A program made the translations under genes and the position numbers. Below, in pieces: positions 34,731 to 42,144 of a DNA stretch of 49,607 bases (positions are counted from its first letter, which is position 1; every line of letters begins with the position of its first letter). The notes under the pieces are model-generated. The model did not search any database. It worked only from the letters and a program-made list of their open reading frames with translations, and was not told the DNA's origin. The DNA comes from Arthrobacter rhombi (GTDB lineage: Bacteria > Actinomycetota > Actinomycetes > Actinomycetales > Micrococcaceae), in contig NZ_FUHW01000001.1 in the NCBI RefSeq assembly GCF_900163545.1, forward strand, positions 1-49,607, given 5' to 3'.

Positions 34731-34736
34731 AGCGTA
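34731..34736 (-). promoter_or_regulatory. -10 box of the polyketide operon
   Basis: TACGCT on the minus strand, 6 bases before the PKS ATG at 34724, no Shine-Dalgarno. Confidence 0.55.
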
Positions 34737-34771
34737 TCCGGGCTGACCTGCGCGGTAAAGGGATTGCGGGT

Positions 34772-34813
34772 GGTGGGCGGATGCGCTACCCGGAGGCATC
34801 GGTTCCGCCCACC
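34772..34813. terminator. Hairpin after the lipoprotein gene
   Basis: GGTGGGCGG and CCGCCCACC form a 9-base perfect stem around a 24-base loop. It lies between the end of the lipoprotein gene (34829) and the PKS promoter on the same strand and should insulate the two. Confidence 0.55.
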
Positions 34814-34828
34814 GTCACTGCGCCGGTA

Positions 34829-35392
34829 CTACGGGGCCAGTACGCCGGAGAAGAGCGCGTCCTCATGGTCGAAATCAACCAGATACGTCAGCGTGACGTC
34901 GTCGAGCTCTCCTGCGGGGATGCCGAAAGCCACCCGGGTGCTCTGCTTCTTTCCCGGGAGGACCTTGCCCTGGAAGAAGCCGTCGATCTTCTCGGTGAAG
35001 ACCCCCTCAGCTTGGGTCCCTGCCGCCCCGTAGACCACCGAAGCCGTCAGAATCGCTGGATCGAAGATCTCCTGGGTTCCGTTCTGGAGGGTGACGTCGA
35101 AGACGTACATCTTTCCGTCGGAAGCCTCGGCACCTGAGGCGTATTGACCAGCTGCGGAAAGACCTGCCGGTTTGACGGTCAGCTTCAGGCCGTCATCCCA
35201 GGTCCAGGCGCTGCCGAAGTCGGCCACTCCCTCAGTGGACTGGTCTTCGGTGGTCTCCGCCACGGCTTCCGCAGCCGGCTCGGAGGCCGTGTCGACAGCG
35301 GTGCCGGCCTCCGGGCCGCCCGTGGTGGTGCAGCCGGCCAGTGCCAGGCCGGTGGCGAGCGCCAGGGCCACCCATGTGGTTTTCGTGTTCAT
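34829..35392 (-). CDS. DUF4352-like lipoprotein
   Basis: This 187-residue protein has a lipoprotein signal (MNTKTTWVALALATGLALAGC; lipobox LAGC, Cys21), an acidic Thr/Ala/Glu-rich spacer, and an immunoglobulin-like domain from about residue 60 (LKLTVKPAGLSAAGQYASGAEASDGKMYVFDVTLQNGTQEIFDPAILTASV, VLPGKKQSTRVAFGIPAGELDDVTLTYLV) typical of DUF4352/telomeric-repeat-like surface lipoproteins. It sits on the outer face of the membrane; function unknown. GGGGAGG lies 4 bases before the ATG. Confidence 0.85.
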   Translation of the reverse strand: MNTKTTWVALALATGLALAGCTTTGGPEAGTAVDTASEPAAEAVAETTEDQSTEGVADFGSAWTWDDGLKLTVKPAGLSAAGQYASGAEASDGKMYVFDVTLQNGTQEIFDPAILTASVVYGAAGTQAEGVFTEKIDGFFQGKVLPGKKQSTRVAFGIPAGELDDVTLTYLVDFDHEDALFSGVLAP

Positions 35393-35606
35393 GTTTCCTC
35401 CCCAAAATGGTGCGCCGCGAGTGCGGTGCGGTGATGATGACCGGAAGCCGTCACTTCCAGTACCTTCACGTCACCAGCTGCCTCCGACATTTTGGAACCG
35501 CCTATGTGGAACTCGAATTCCGCTGAGCGACATTTCGTGCCTATGGTGGAAGGCGAAGGCCTTGTCCTGCGGCTGCCGCCGCGCCATCGAACCCCAGGGA
35601 GTCCCC
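35393..35606. promoter_or_regulatory. Divergent promoter region, lipoprotein / aminotransferase
   Basis: This 214-base gap separates the two divergent genes. A possible -10 for the aminotransferase is TATGGT at 35542-35547. A short dyad GGAA-N6-TTCC lies near 35509-35524. No small gene was recognised. Confidence 0.35.
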
Positions 35607-36707
35607 ATGCAGCAGATCATCCCCACCCGCCACCTTTTCGGCCCTGGCCCCTGCAACCCGTATGCCGAAGCCACGGCCGCGCTGGGTTTGCCACTGCTGG
35701 GACACCTGGACCCGGACTTCATTGCCCGGATGGACCGGACCTGCGAAGGCCTTCGAACCCTGTGGGGGACGAAGAACACGCGGACTCTTCCGCTCAGTGC
35801 CACCGGCTCGGCCGGCATGGAAGCCGCCTTTGTGAATACCATCAACCCCGGTGACGTTGCGGTGATTGCCGTCAACGGACTCTTCGGTGAGCGGATGTGC
35901 GAAGTCGCCTCCCGGGTGGGAGCCGAAGTGGTCAGGGTCGACCACGAATACGGCACCCCCGTCGATGCCGAACGAGTCGCCGCCGCGCACCCGAACCCGA
36001 AGGTCATTGCGGCAGTCCATGCCGAAACGAGCACCGGCGTCGTCTCCGATATCGCGGCACTGGGCGCCATCAAGGGCGACGCCCTGTTGATCGTCGACGC
36101 CGTCACCTCCATCGGCGGCATGCCGATCGAAGCCGACGCATGGGGCATCGACGTCGGCTACGCCGGCACCCAGAAGTGCCTGGGCGTCGCCCCGGGTATG
36201 GCACCGTTCACCATTTCCGACCGGGCCTTTGAACGCCGCGTGCAGAAGCCGCAGTCCTGGTACCTCGATCTGGGCCTGCTCGGTGGCTACGCCACCACCG
36301 GTTCCTCGGGTGGTCAGCGCACCTACCACCACACGGCTCCGGTCGCGATGGTCGCCTCCCTGGAAGCAGGGATCGAGCGTGTCCTGGCCGAAGGTATCGA
36401 AGCGGTGACCGCACGTCACCAGAATGCTGGTGCCGCCCTGCAGAAGGGCCTGCAGGAGATGGGTTTGGAGCTCTTCGCCGCCGAAGGCCACCGGTTGCCT
36501 CAGCTGACCACCGTCAAGGTACCCGAGGGCGTCGACTCGGCCGCCGTGCGGTCCTACCTGCTGAAAAACTACGGCGTTGAGATCGGTGGAGGCGTCGGGC
36601 AGTATGCAGCGACCGTTTGGCGGATTGGCCTGATGGGGCCGAACGCGAACATGGATTCCGTGGCGCTGATCCTCGCTTCGCTCAAGGACGCCATCGCCAA
36701 CAGCTGA
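35607..36707 (+). CDS. Alanine-glyoxylate aminotransferase family PLP enzyme
   Basis: This 366-residue cytosolic class V aminotransferase has the family opening FGPGPCNPY, SATGSAGMEAAFVNTINPGD, AVHAETSTGVVSDIAAL, LIVDAVTSIGGMPIEADAWGID and the PLP lysine K190 in YAGTQKCLGVAPGMAPF. Relatives act as alanine- or serine-glyoxylate or ureidoglycine-glyoxylate aminotransferases; no purine catabolic neighbours are present to favour the last. AGGGAG lies 5 bases before the ATG at 35607. The frame is open upstream but the extra residues look non-coding. Confidence 0.9.
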   Translation: MQQIIPTRHLFGPGPCNPYAEATAALGLPLLGHLDPDFIARMDRTCEGLRTLWGTKNTRTLPLSATGSAGMEAAFVNTINPGDVAVIAVNGLFGERMCEVASRVGAEVVRVDHEYGTPVDAERVAAAHPNPKVIAAVHAETSTGVVSDIAALGAIKGDALLIVDAVTSIGGMPIEADAWGIDVGYAGTQKCLGVAPGMAPFTISDRAFERRVQKPQSWYLDLGLLGGYATTGSSGGQRTYHHTAPVAMVASLEAGIERVLAEGIEAVTARHQNAGAALQKGLQEMGLELFAAEGHRLPQLTTVKVPEGVDSAAVRSYLLKNYGVEIGGGVGQYAATVWRIGLMGPNANMDSVALILASLKDAIANS

Positions 36708-36749
36708 GCCTGACCAGACTAGCGGGGCCGGGGTTGGCCGGGATCGGAA

Positions 36750-36965
36750 CTACGTCGCGATCTTGGTCAGCGCCGGCCCTTTGTGCATGGCAAGGTGTTC
36801 GGTCTGATCACTGCGGATCTCATATTGCGGATCATCGGGGGAACACCGGCGCATATGGCCCTTGTACTCGACGTCCTGCGTATGTTTTTTGATGATGACA
36901 CCGCTGACGTGTCCGGCTTCCGAATTCCACGAAACATGATCGCCGGTGGAAAAAGTAGCTGACAT
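36750..36965 (-). CDS. DUF2945 / TUDOR-like small protein
   Basis: This 71-residue protein matches the DUF2945 (hypervirulence-associated, TUDOR-like) family: FSTGDHVSWNSEAGHVSGVIIKKHTQDVEYKGHMRRCSPDDPQYEIRSDQTEHLAMHKGPALTKI. The fold is a small beta-barrel that could bind protein or nucleic acid; the role is unknown. GGGGAAG lies 5 bases before the ATG at 36965, so the longer frame from 37004 was rejected. It ends 42 bases from the convergent aminotransferase. Confidence 0.85.
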   Translation of the reverse strand: MSATFSTGDHVSWNSEAGHVSGVIIKKHTQDVEYKGHMRRCSPDDPQYEIRSDQTEHLAMHKGPALTKIAT

Positions 36966-37031
36966 GGTGGCTTCCCCTTTTGTTTCGGCACTACTCCTGG
37001 GCATCTGGTGGCCCGAGCCTACCGGCAGGTT

Positions 37032-37409
37032 CTAAGCGAGGGAACCGAGCCAGAACCCGCCGCTGGCCGCCGCGACGGACAGCACGGCCATTCCCAGGCC
37101 ATTGGCCAGTGACGCCAGATAGCGACGTTCCTGCAGCAGGCGAACGGATTCGAAGCTGGCAGTACTGAAGGTCGTGTATCCGCCCAGGAACCCCGTGCCG
37201 GCGACCAGATATACCGGCTCGGGAACGATGAAGCCCATCGACAACCCGAGCAATAAGCCCAAGACCAACGAACCCGAGACGTTGATCAGCAGGGTTCCCA
37301 GCGGGAAGGTGGCCCGGGTATGGGACTTGACGAAACCGTCGACGAAGAGCCGGGTGCCAGCCCCCAAACCGCCGGCCAGCGACAGGGCAATGAAGAGCAG
37401 TGGTGTCAT
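37032..37409 (-). CDS. crcB: Fluoride channel subunit CrcB/Fluc
   Basis: This 125-residue four-helix membrane protein exports fluoride as half of a dual-topology channel. Landmarks are the N-terminal ALSLAGGLGAGTRLFVD, the pore asparagine in LLINVSGSLVLGLLLG and the phenylalanine-box region GTGFLGGYTTFSTASFE. It overlaps the paralogous upstream gene by 4 bases. Two different tandem CrcB genes are common in Gram-positive bacteria, where the products form an antiparallel heterodimer. Confidence 0.94.
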   Translation of the reverse strand: MTPLLFIALSLAGGLGAGTRLFVDGFVKSHTRATFPLGTLLINVSGSLVLGLLLGLSMGFIVPEPVYLVAGTGFLGGYTTFSTASFESVRLLQERRYLASLANGLGMAVLSVAAASGGFWLGSLA

Positions 37410-37843
37410 GATCCGGCCTGGCGAAGGGGCCGTCGCCAGCTGGCGGTCGCAAGGCCGGCCCAGGTGGCTGCCGCGCCAATTAACACGGTGGCAGCGATCA
37501 GAGCCACCCCGGCCGCCGGACCACCCAGGGGCCAGTGGCCGTCGAAGAGCAGGCGTGCATCGACGGCGAAGGCACTGTAGGTCGTGAACCCTCCGCAGAA
37601 CCCGGTGCCCAGCATCAGGCGCAGGGTCCGCCGGACACCCTGGTCACTGCCGGCCCGCAGGAGCGATTCCAGCAGCAGGCCCAGCAGGAAGGCGCCGAAG
37701 ATGTTGATCATCAAGGTGGTGGTGGGCAGGCCGTTGATTCCCGGGAAGGCGAGGGTGAGGCCTTCACGTGCCGCGGTGCCGAACACCCCGCCGACCACGA
37801 CCAACCCCAGATGTCGCCAGTTCAGATGCGAAGCACGGCTCAT
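37406..37843 (-). CDS. crcB: Fluoride channel subunit CrcB/Fluc (paralogue)
   Basis: This 145-residue partner of the downstream CrcB has VVVGGVFGTAAREGLTLAFP, the pore segment LMINIFGAFLLGLLLE and GTGFCGGFTTYSAFAVD, with a longer basic C-terminal tail. The second Phe-box position reads Tyr-Ser-Ala where the downstream paralogue has Phe-Ser-Thr, consistent with specialised halves of a heterodimer. Its start overlaps the tag stop codon by 4 bases, so both channel genes are read through from tag. No fluoride riboswitch was seen. Confidence 0.92.
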   Translation of the reverse strand: MSRASHLNWRHLGLVVVGGVFGTAAREGLTLAFPGINGLPTTTLMINIFGAFLLGLLLESLLRAGSDQGVRRTLRLMLGTGFCGGFTTYSAFAVDARLLFDGHWPLGGPAAGVALIAATVLIGAAATWAGLATASWRRPLRQAGS

Positions 37844-38460
37844 GGCCAGACGCCCGAACTGCCGCGGCGGTGGCTGCCCAGCAGGTGGGTGTCCACGATG
37901 CCCACGGCCTCCATGAGCGCGAACATGGTGGTCGGACCGACGAAGGAGAAGCCCTTCTTGCGCAAGGCCTTCGATAAGGCAACGGATTCGGCCGAGGTGG
38001 TGGGAACCTCATCCATCGTGGCCGGTCGAGGGGTGGCCTCCGGTTGGAAGGACCAGATGAACGCGGCCAGACCCTCCTCTTCTCGCAGTTTGAGGGTCGC
38101 GGAAGCATTGCCGATGGTGGCCCTGATCTTGGCCCGATTGCGGACGATGCCGGCATCCCCCAGAAGACGTTCGACGTCGTCCTCACCGAAACCGGCCACC
38201 CGATCGGGGTCGAATCCGGCGAAGGCGGCACGGAAATTCTCCCGTTTGCGCAGGATCGTGGCCCAGGACAAGCCAGACTGGAAGGCCTCCAGACTGAGCC
38301 GTTCGTACAGGCCCTGCTCGTCGCGGATCGGCAGCCCCCATTCGGTGTCGTAGTACTCGCGCAGCATGCCCTCGGTCGCCCAAGCAGGTCGTAATAATCC
38401 GTCCGAACCCCGAATGAGCCCAGCCTCGGGTGAGGGGGGCTGCGATTCGGCGACTGCCAT
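37840..38460 (-). CDS. tag: 3-methyladenine DNA glycosylase I, zinc-site variant
   Basis: This 206-residue repair enzyme removes 3-methyladenine from DNA. It keeps the Tag core YYDTEWGLPIRDEQGLYERLSLEAFQSGLSWATILRKRENFRAAF, with the catalytic Glu in SLEAFQSG, DVERLLGDAGIVRNRAKI and GFSFVGPTTMFALMEAVGIVDTHL. Compared with E. coli Tag (zinc ligands Cys4, His17, His175, Cys179) the first Cys is Ala, His17 is Tyr and Cys179 is Ser, so the structural zinc site appears lost. AAGGA lies 7 bases before the ATG at 38460. It is the first gene of a tag-crcB-crcB operon joined by 4-base overlaps. Confidence 0.93.
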   Translation of the reverse strand: MAVAESQPPSPEAGLIRGSDGLLRPAWATEGMLREYYDTEWGLPIRDEQGLYERLSLEAFQSGLSWATILRKRENFRAAFAGFDPDRVAGFGEDDVERLLGDAGIVRNRAKIRATIGNASATLKLREEEGLAAFIWSFQPEATPRPATMDEVPTTSAESVALSKALRKKGFSFVGPTTMFALMEAVGIVDTHLLGSHRRGSSGVWP

Positions 38461-38486
38461 GTGTTTGTCCTTCGAATTGCTCGGTC

Positions 38487-38514
38487 CAACGTGCCGGAAA
38501 GGGCCGGTACGTTG
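38487..38514. promoter_or_regulatory. Hairpin in the tag leader
   Basis: CAACGTGCCGG and CCGGTACGTTG pair with one mismatch around the loop AAAGGG, 26 bases before the tag ATG. It could be an operator dyad or a leader hairpin. It does not match the fluoride riboswitch. Confidence 0.4.
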
Positions 38515-38606
38515 ACGCTGAGACGAGTTGATGGGCCCTTCACAGGTTACCTTCCGTGGGCCGCGTCTTCGGAGTTGCCGAACTCCTGACCCGGCGAACT
38601 GTCCGG

Positions 38607-38612
38607 TAAACT
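38607..38612 (+). promoter_or_regulatory. -10 box of leaderless PGPGW gene
   Basis: TAAACT lies 7 bases before the ATG at 38620. An AGGA in the interval is too close to the start to be an efficient ribosome-binding site. Confidence 0.5.
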
Positions 38613-38619
38613 GCAGGAA

Positions 38620-39144
38620 ATGGCTTCCACCTTCGTGCACGTTTGGCTCAAGCCCCTGGCCGTCAACATCGCCGGGTGGCTGCTTCTTGTGGTCGGACTG
38701 CTGGCCCTCGTCCTTCCCGGCCCCGGGCTGTTGTGCATCGTGGCGGGTCTGGCGGTGCTGTCCACCCGGTATTGGTGGGCCGAAAAGCTGATGCACCCGG
38801 TCAAGGCGCGGGCCTACCGGCTGGCCGCCGAAAGCGTGAAAACCCGCTGGCGGATCTTCTGGAGCTCCACCGGTGCGTGCCTGTTACTAGCGATCGGCGT
38901 GGTCTGGGGACTGCGCCCACCGGCCCCGGAGTGGTGGCGGTGGCCCCAGGACTGGTGGCTGATCGGTGGCTGGGGGACCGCCCTGTCGATCATGGCCTCC
39001 GCAGGTTTCGCGCTCGGACTGATCATCTACACCCACCGGCGGTTCGGGTTGCCGATGAAGGCCCGCCGCATTGCCAAGGACCGCATGGCTAGACGCCGTC
39101 GACACCATCCGAGCCGCCGGGAAACCGACCGGAGGGACTCCTAG
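38620..39144 (+). CDS. PGPGW-type transmembrane protein
   Basis: This 174-residue membrane protein resembles the PGPGW/TIGR02611 family: a long first hydrophobic segment VNIAGWLLLVVGLLALVLPGPGLLCIVAGLAVLSTRYWWAEKLMHPVKA containing the Pro-Gly-Pro-Gly turn, followed by two further helices (about 89-105 and 118-137) and a very basic C-terminus. Function unknown. Its stop overlaps the convergent YqeY stop by 4 bases. Confidence 0.8.
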   Translation: MASTFVHVWLKPLAVNIAGWLLLVVGLLALVLPGPGLLCIVAGLAVLSTRYWWAEKLMHPVKARAYRLAAESVKTRWRIFWSSTGACLLLAIGVVWGLRPPAPEWWRWPQDWWLIGGWGTALSIMASAGFALGLIIYTHRRFGLPMKARRIAKDRMARRRRHHPSRRETDRRDS

Positions 39145-39605
39145 GCCAGCCGTTCCTTGACGAGGGCGCTGGTGGTTTTGCCATCGAAGCGCCCGGCGAC
39201 TTCGGCGGTGACCGTCTTCATGACCTGGCCCATCTGGCGCATCCCCGGCTTCACCCCGTCTATGGTCTGGTCGGCAATGGCCCGGTCCACGATGGCGACG
39301 ACGTCGTCCCGGGTCAGTGGTGCCGGCAGGTAGGACTCGATGAAGGCTGCTTCGGCAATTTCCTGCTCGGCCCGCTCGGATTGGCCGGCCTCAGCATAGG
39401 TTTGGGCGGTCTCGCGTCGCCGAGACGCTTCCTTCTGCAGGAGTGCGGTGACCTGGTGGTCGTCCATTTCCATCGGTGTCTTGCCACCCTTTTCGCGGGT
39501 GCTGATCTCGCCCAGGACGTTGCGCAACGTCATCAGTTCGGACTTGTCACCGGCCTTCATATGGGCGGTCATATCGAGGCGGAGTTGTTCCTTCAGCGTG
39601 CTCAT
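39141..39605 (-). CDS. GatB/YqeY domain-containing protein
   Basis: This 154-residue protein is a YqeY homologue (MSTLKEQLRLDMTAHMKAGDKSELMTLRNVLGEISTREK, QKEASRRRETAQTYAEAGQSERAEQEIAEAAFIESYLPAPLTRDDVVAIV, KPGMRQMGQVMKTVTAEVAGRFDGKTTSALVKERL). The C-terminal helices match the tail domain of the GatB amidotransferase subunit, which contacts tRNA; the free-standing protein's role is not established. AAAGG lies 7 bases before the ATG, and a GATAAT hexamer at 39650-39655 is a plausible -10. Confidence 0.92.
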   Translation of the reverse strand: MSTLKEQLRLDMTAHMKAGDKSELMTLRNVLGEISTREKGGKTPMEMDDHQVTALLQKEASRRRETAQTYAEAGQSERAEQEIAEAAFIESYLPAPLTRDDVVAIVDRAIADQTIDGVKPGMRQMGQVMKTVTAEVAGRFDGKTTSALVKERLA

Positions 39606-39698
39606 GGGGCGGCCTTTCGTGGCGGATTGCCGAAGCGGATGCTCCCACCATTATCGCCCACCCGGGAACCTGCCGTTGCACGCGGCGGACAGCTGGCC

Positions 39699-40016
39699 TT
39701 AGAAGGTTCGGTGTCCGGCATTGGCCGGCGGCGGCATCGACTGCGCGAAGCGCTCCACACCGAGGGCGTCGACCGTACTGGCCAGACGGTACAGACCGAT
39801 GATCGCCGCGACCCATCCCGCCAGGATCAGCACGGCGCCCAGAAAGATCAACACCAACGAACCCGAACCAGGTCCGTTGGCGATCCCGTAGAAACTCGCG
39901 GCCATGGACGAGGCCGCCACCACGGCGCCGGCCAGTACCGCCAAGGGGCCGACGACGAGGGCCGAGAGTAGACCGCCGACCAGCCAGGGTGCGGAACGGC
40001 GCGGACGCCGGGTCAT
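39699..40016 (-). CDS. Small membrane protein
   Basis: This 105-residue protein has a basic N-terminus (MTRRPRRSAPW) and two hydrophobic stretches, about 12-37 and 52-75, ending in a Pro/Ala-rich tail. I do not recognise the family. Its ATG overlaps the stop of the DUF4190 gene by 4 bases, so the two are translated together and probably act in the same membrane process. Confidence 0.75.
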   Translation of the reverse strand: MTRRPRRSAPWLVGGLLSALVVGPLAVLAGAVVAASSMAASFYGIANGPGSGSLVLIFLGAVLILAGWVAAIIGLYRLASTVDALGVERFAQSMPPPANAGHRTF

Positions 40017-40342
40017 GCGCCGACGGCCGAGGAGTAGTCCATGGTGGCGAACATGCCGCCGATGGCGACGACGAAGATGATCAACAGCAGCCATCCCAGC
40101 AGGGTCAGGGAGTTGATGATGATCCCGGCGATGGCCATGCCCCTGCCTGCGGGCTCGCGCCGGAGCCCAATGATCCCCAACACCAGCCCGACGATGGGCA
40201 CGATGCCGGTGAAGCCGGCCAGGATCGAGACGAGGCCGAGCACCATGGAGGCGATGCTCATCCCGCGCGGTGGGGGAGCGCCGTACTGGATGTAGGGCTG
40301 CTGCGGATACTGCTGCTGAGGGTAGTTCCCCGGGTGGGTCAT
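40013..40342 (-). CDS. DUF4190 domain membrane protein
   Basis: This 109-residue protein has a Gln/Pro/Tyr-rich cytosolic head (YPQQQYPQQPYIQYGAPPPRG) and two membrane helices with the DUF4190 signature MSIASMVLGLVSILAGFTGIVPIVGLVLGIIGLRREPAGRGMAIAGIIINSLTLLGWLL. Function unknown; such proteins are common and often multicopy in actinobacteria. GGAG lies 4 bases before the ATG. Confidence 0.85.
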   Translation of the reverse strand: MTHPGNYPQQQYPQQPYIQYGAPPPRGMSIASMVLGLVSILAGFTGIVPIVGLVLGIIGLRREPAGRGMAIAGIIINSLTLLGWLLLIIFVVAIGGMFATMDYSSAVGA

Positions 40343-40548
40343 GACGCTCCATCAAAGCTGACTGCGGACGTGATGCTCTCCACGGTAGGCGAGGTGTCTG
40401 AACGGCGCCAAGCGCGGAGACTCGCGCAGGAATCCGGTGGATAAACCGGAGCTGCACGATTCTGCGTCAAGCTCGTATATGATTTGGCCAGAAGTGCGAA
40501 TGGACGCACTGCCAGGCCATCGGGCCAGGGCTCATTCCAGGGGGAAAA
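40343..40548. promoter_or_regulatory. Promoter region of the sunset-HNH pair
   Basis: A 206-base divergent gap. TATGAT at 40478-40483 (inside an extended TATATGAT) is the best -10 for the rightward genes, giving a leader of about 60 bases that includes a small hairpin AGTGCG-N6-CGCACT at 40493-40510. No -35 is obvious and no gene was seen. Confidence 0.45.
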
Positions 40549-41154
40549 TTGAAGAAGTTCCTGAGCGGGTTCGCCGCTCTCGCCGCGGCCGTTTCATTGG
40601 TTTTCTCCGGAGTTCAGATTGCTGCCGTGACGCAGGCCGTTCCTGCCTCGGCTGCTGTCTCGGTTGCGGCGAAGAAGGCAACCCCAGCGGTGGCCATTCG
40701 CAAGATCCCCAATAAGACGGTCAAGGGCTCCGCGAAGGCGAAGGTCAAACCCCTCGTGACCGCGAAGAAGGGGACGAAAGTCGTTTCGAAACGACTCAAG
40801 GTCGTCCACGGTCGCAAGACCCTCACCCGCAGTGCTTCAGCCATCTCTCTCAAAGCGGGATCCTACCGGGTCACGACGACCGTGAAGTACAAGGTCGGTA
40901 AAGCCAAGCAGCGCACCACCAGCAAGACCCAGTCGCTGGTGGTGAAGAAGAAGGCCTCCGCTTCCAGCAAACGGGTCTACAAGGGATATTCCTGTCCGGC
41001 GGGCTACCCGGTGAAGGGAAACCGCACCGGCAGCAAGAAGGAATGGAAGTACCACGTTAAGGGTGGGCAGTTCTATGGCAGGACCAAGCCCGAGGAGTGC
41101 TTCAAGACCACCTCGGCGGCCCGCAAGGCCGGTTACCGCGCCTCCAAGCGGTAG
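40549..41154 (+). CDS. Secreted basic protein with sunset domain
   Basis: This 201-residue exported protein begins with a TTG start (AGGGGGA 3-4 bases upstream) and a signal peptide to about residue 35 (LSGFAALAAAVSLVFSGVQIAAVTQAVPASA). A lysine-rich beta-domain with repeats around VKPLVTAKKGTKVVSKRLKVVHGRKTLTRS follows, then a C-terminal sunset domain (CPAGYPVKGNRTGSKKEWKYHVKGGQFYGRTKPEECFKTTSAARKAGYRASKR) with two conserved cysteines. Sunset domains accompany extracellular nucleases and surface proteins. It is 9 bases upstream of the HNH nuclease and is very basic, consistent with DNA or cell-wall binding. Confidence 0.82.
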   Translation: MKKFLSGFAALAAAVSLVFSGVQIAAVTQAVPASAAVSVAAKKATPAVAIRKIPNKTVKGSAKAKVKPLVTAKKGTKVVSKRLKVVHGRKTLTRSASAISLKAGSYRVTTTVKYKVGKAKQRTTSKTQSLVVKKKASASSKRVYKGYSCPAGYPVKGNRTGSKKEWKYHVKGGQFYGRTKPEECFKTTSAARKAGYRASKR

Positions 41155-41163
41155 GACCCGACC

Positions 41164-42144
41164 GTGAAGAACACCCGACACCGCCTGACCGCCTGGCTGG
41201 TGGCCTTGGGGCTGACTGCGGTACTGATGGGCACGGCCTTCTTCGACGGGATGGTCCCGGCACAGGACTCGGGAGGAACCCAGGTCTCGCCTGAGAACCT
41301 CACGTCCCAGCGCGCAGCTCTGGTACTTCAGGCATCGACAGGCCGCACGAAGGTCACACCCGGTGCCAAGCTCACCGGGCTGGCGGCGACCAGGGTGCTG
41401 AAAGCTCTGCCGGTGAAAGGCAAGGCGCCAGCGACCGGATATCAACGCAATGTGAAATTCGGCAACGGGTTCAAGGATTTCAACCACAATAGATGCGATG
41501 AGCGTCAGGACACGCTCAGACGCGATATGTCACGGGTGAAATATAAGGATCGCAAGCACTGCCAGGTGGCTTCCGGCCGGTTGGACGACGCCTATACCGG
41601 ACGCGCGATCAACTGGAAGGTCAAGGCCGGCTCCGTGGATATCGACCATGTGGTTGCGCTGAAGAACGCCTGGATTTCCGGTGGGCAGAAGCTCTCCCAG
41701 AAGCAACGGCAAGCCCTCGCCAACGACCCGCTGAACCTGATGGCTTCGGCGGCCTCTGCCAATCGTTCCAAGGGCGACCGAAATGCCGCCGAATGGTTGC
41801 CGGCGAATAAACGATTCCGCTGCCAATACGTCGCCACCCAGATCAGCGTGAAGCACAAATACGCGCTGGCGGTCACCTCCGCGGAGAAATCGGGGATGTC
41901 GCGGGTCCTTCGTTCCTGCCCGAAACAGCGTGCCGCAAAGGTCACGCCGATTAAGCCGGCCGGAACGCCTTCGACCACGGCCCGGAAACCGGCCGCCAAG
42001 AAGTCCGCGAAGACAGCGACCCGTCGGGTCCACCCGGGGGCCTTCTGCTCACCGCGCGGGGCGAAGGGCGTCGGCAGATCCAATGGCAAGATCTACACCT
42101 GCAAAACCAGCACGACCGACACGCGGGCGCGCTGGCGCCGCTAG
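41164..42144 (+). CDS. Secreted HNH (DUF1524-type) endonuclease
   Basis: This 326-residue protein has an N-terminal signal or anchor segment (HRLTAWLVALGLTAVLMGTAFF) and an HNH nuclease domain at about 95-235: FNHNRCDERQDTL, the metal- and catalytic-site VDIDHVVAL (His162), [20 protein letters not shown] and WLPANKRFRCQYV. A Lys/Ala linker leads to a C-terminal module (VHPGAFCSPRGAKGVGRSNGKIYTC) frequent at the end of actinobacterial secreted nucleases. It likely degrades extracellular DNA. The GTG start follows AGGA by 7 bases. The gene overlaps the convergent oxidoreductase gene by 4 bases. Confidence 0.87.
   Translation: MKNTRHRLTAWLVALGLTAVLMGTAFFDGMVPAQDSGGTQVSPENLTSQRAALVLQASTGRTKVTPGAKLTGLAATRVLKALPVKGKAPATGYQRNVKFGNGFKDFNHNRCDERQDTLRRDMSRVKYKDRKHCQVASGRLDDAYTGRAINWKVKAGSVDIDHVVALKNAWISGGQKLSQKQRQALANDPLNLMASAASANRSKGDRNAAEWLPANKRFRCQYVATQISVKHKYALAVTSAEKSGMSRVLRSCPKQRAAKVTPIKPAGTPSTTARKPAAKKSAKTATRRVHPGAFCSPRGAKGVGRSNGKIYTCKTSTTDTRARWRR

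Noticed and set aside
38461..38619. Fluoride riboswitch ahead of tag-crcB-crcB
   Set aside because: No GATGG...CTGATGACTCCTA-like pattern is present; only a simple hairpin is seen.
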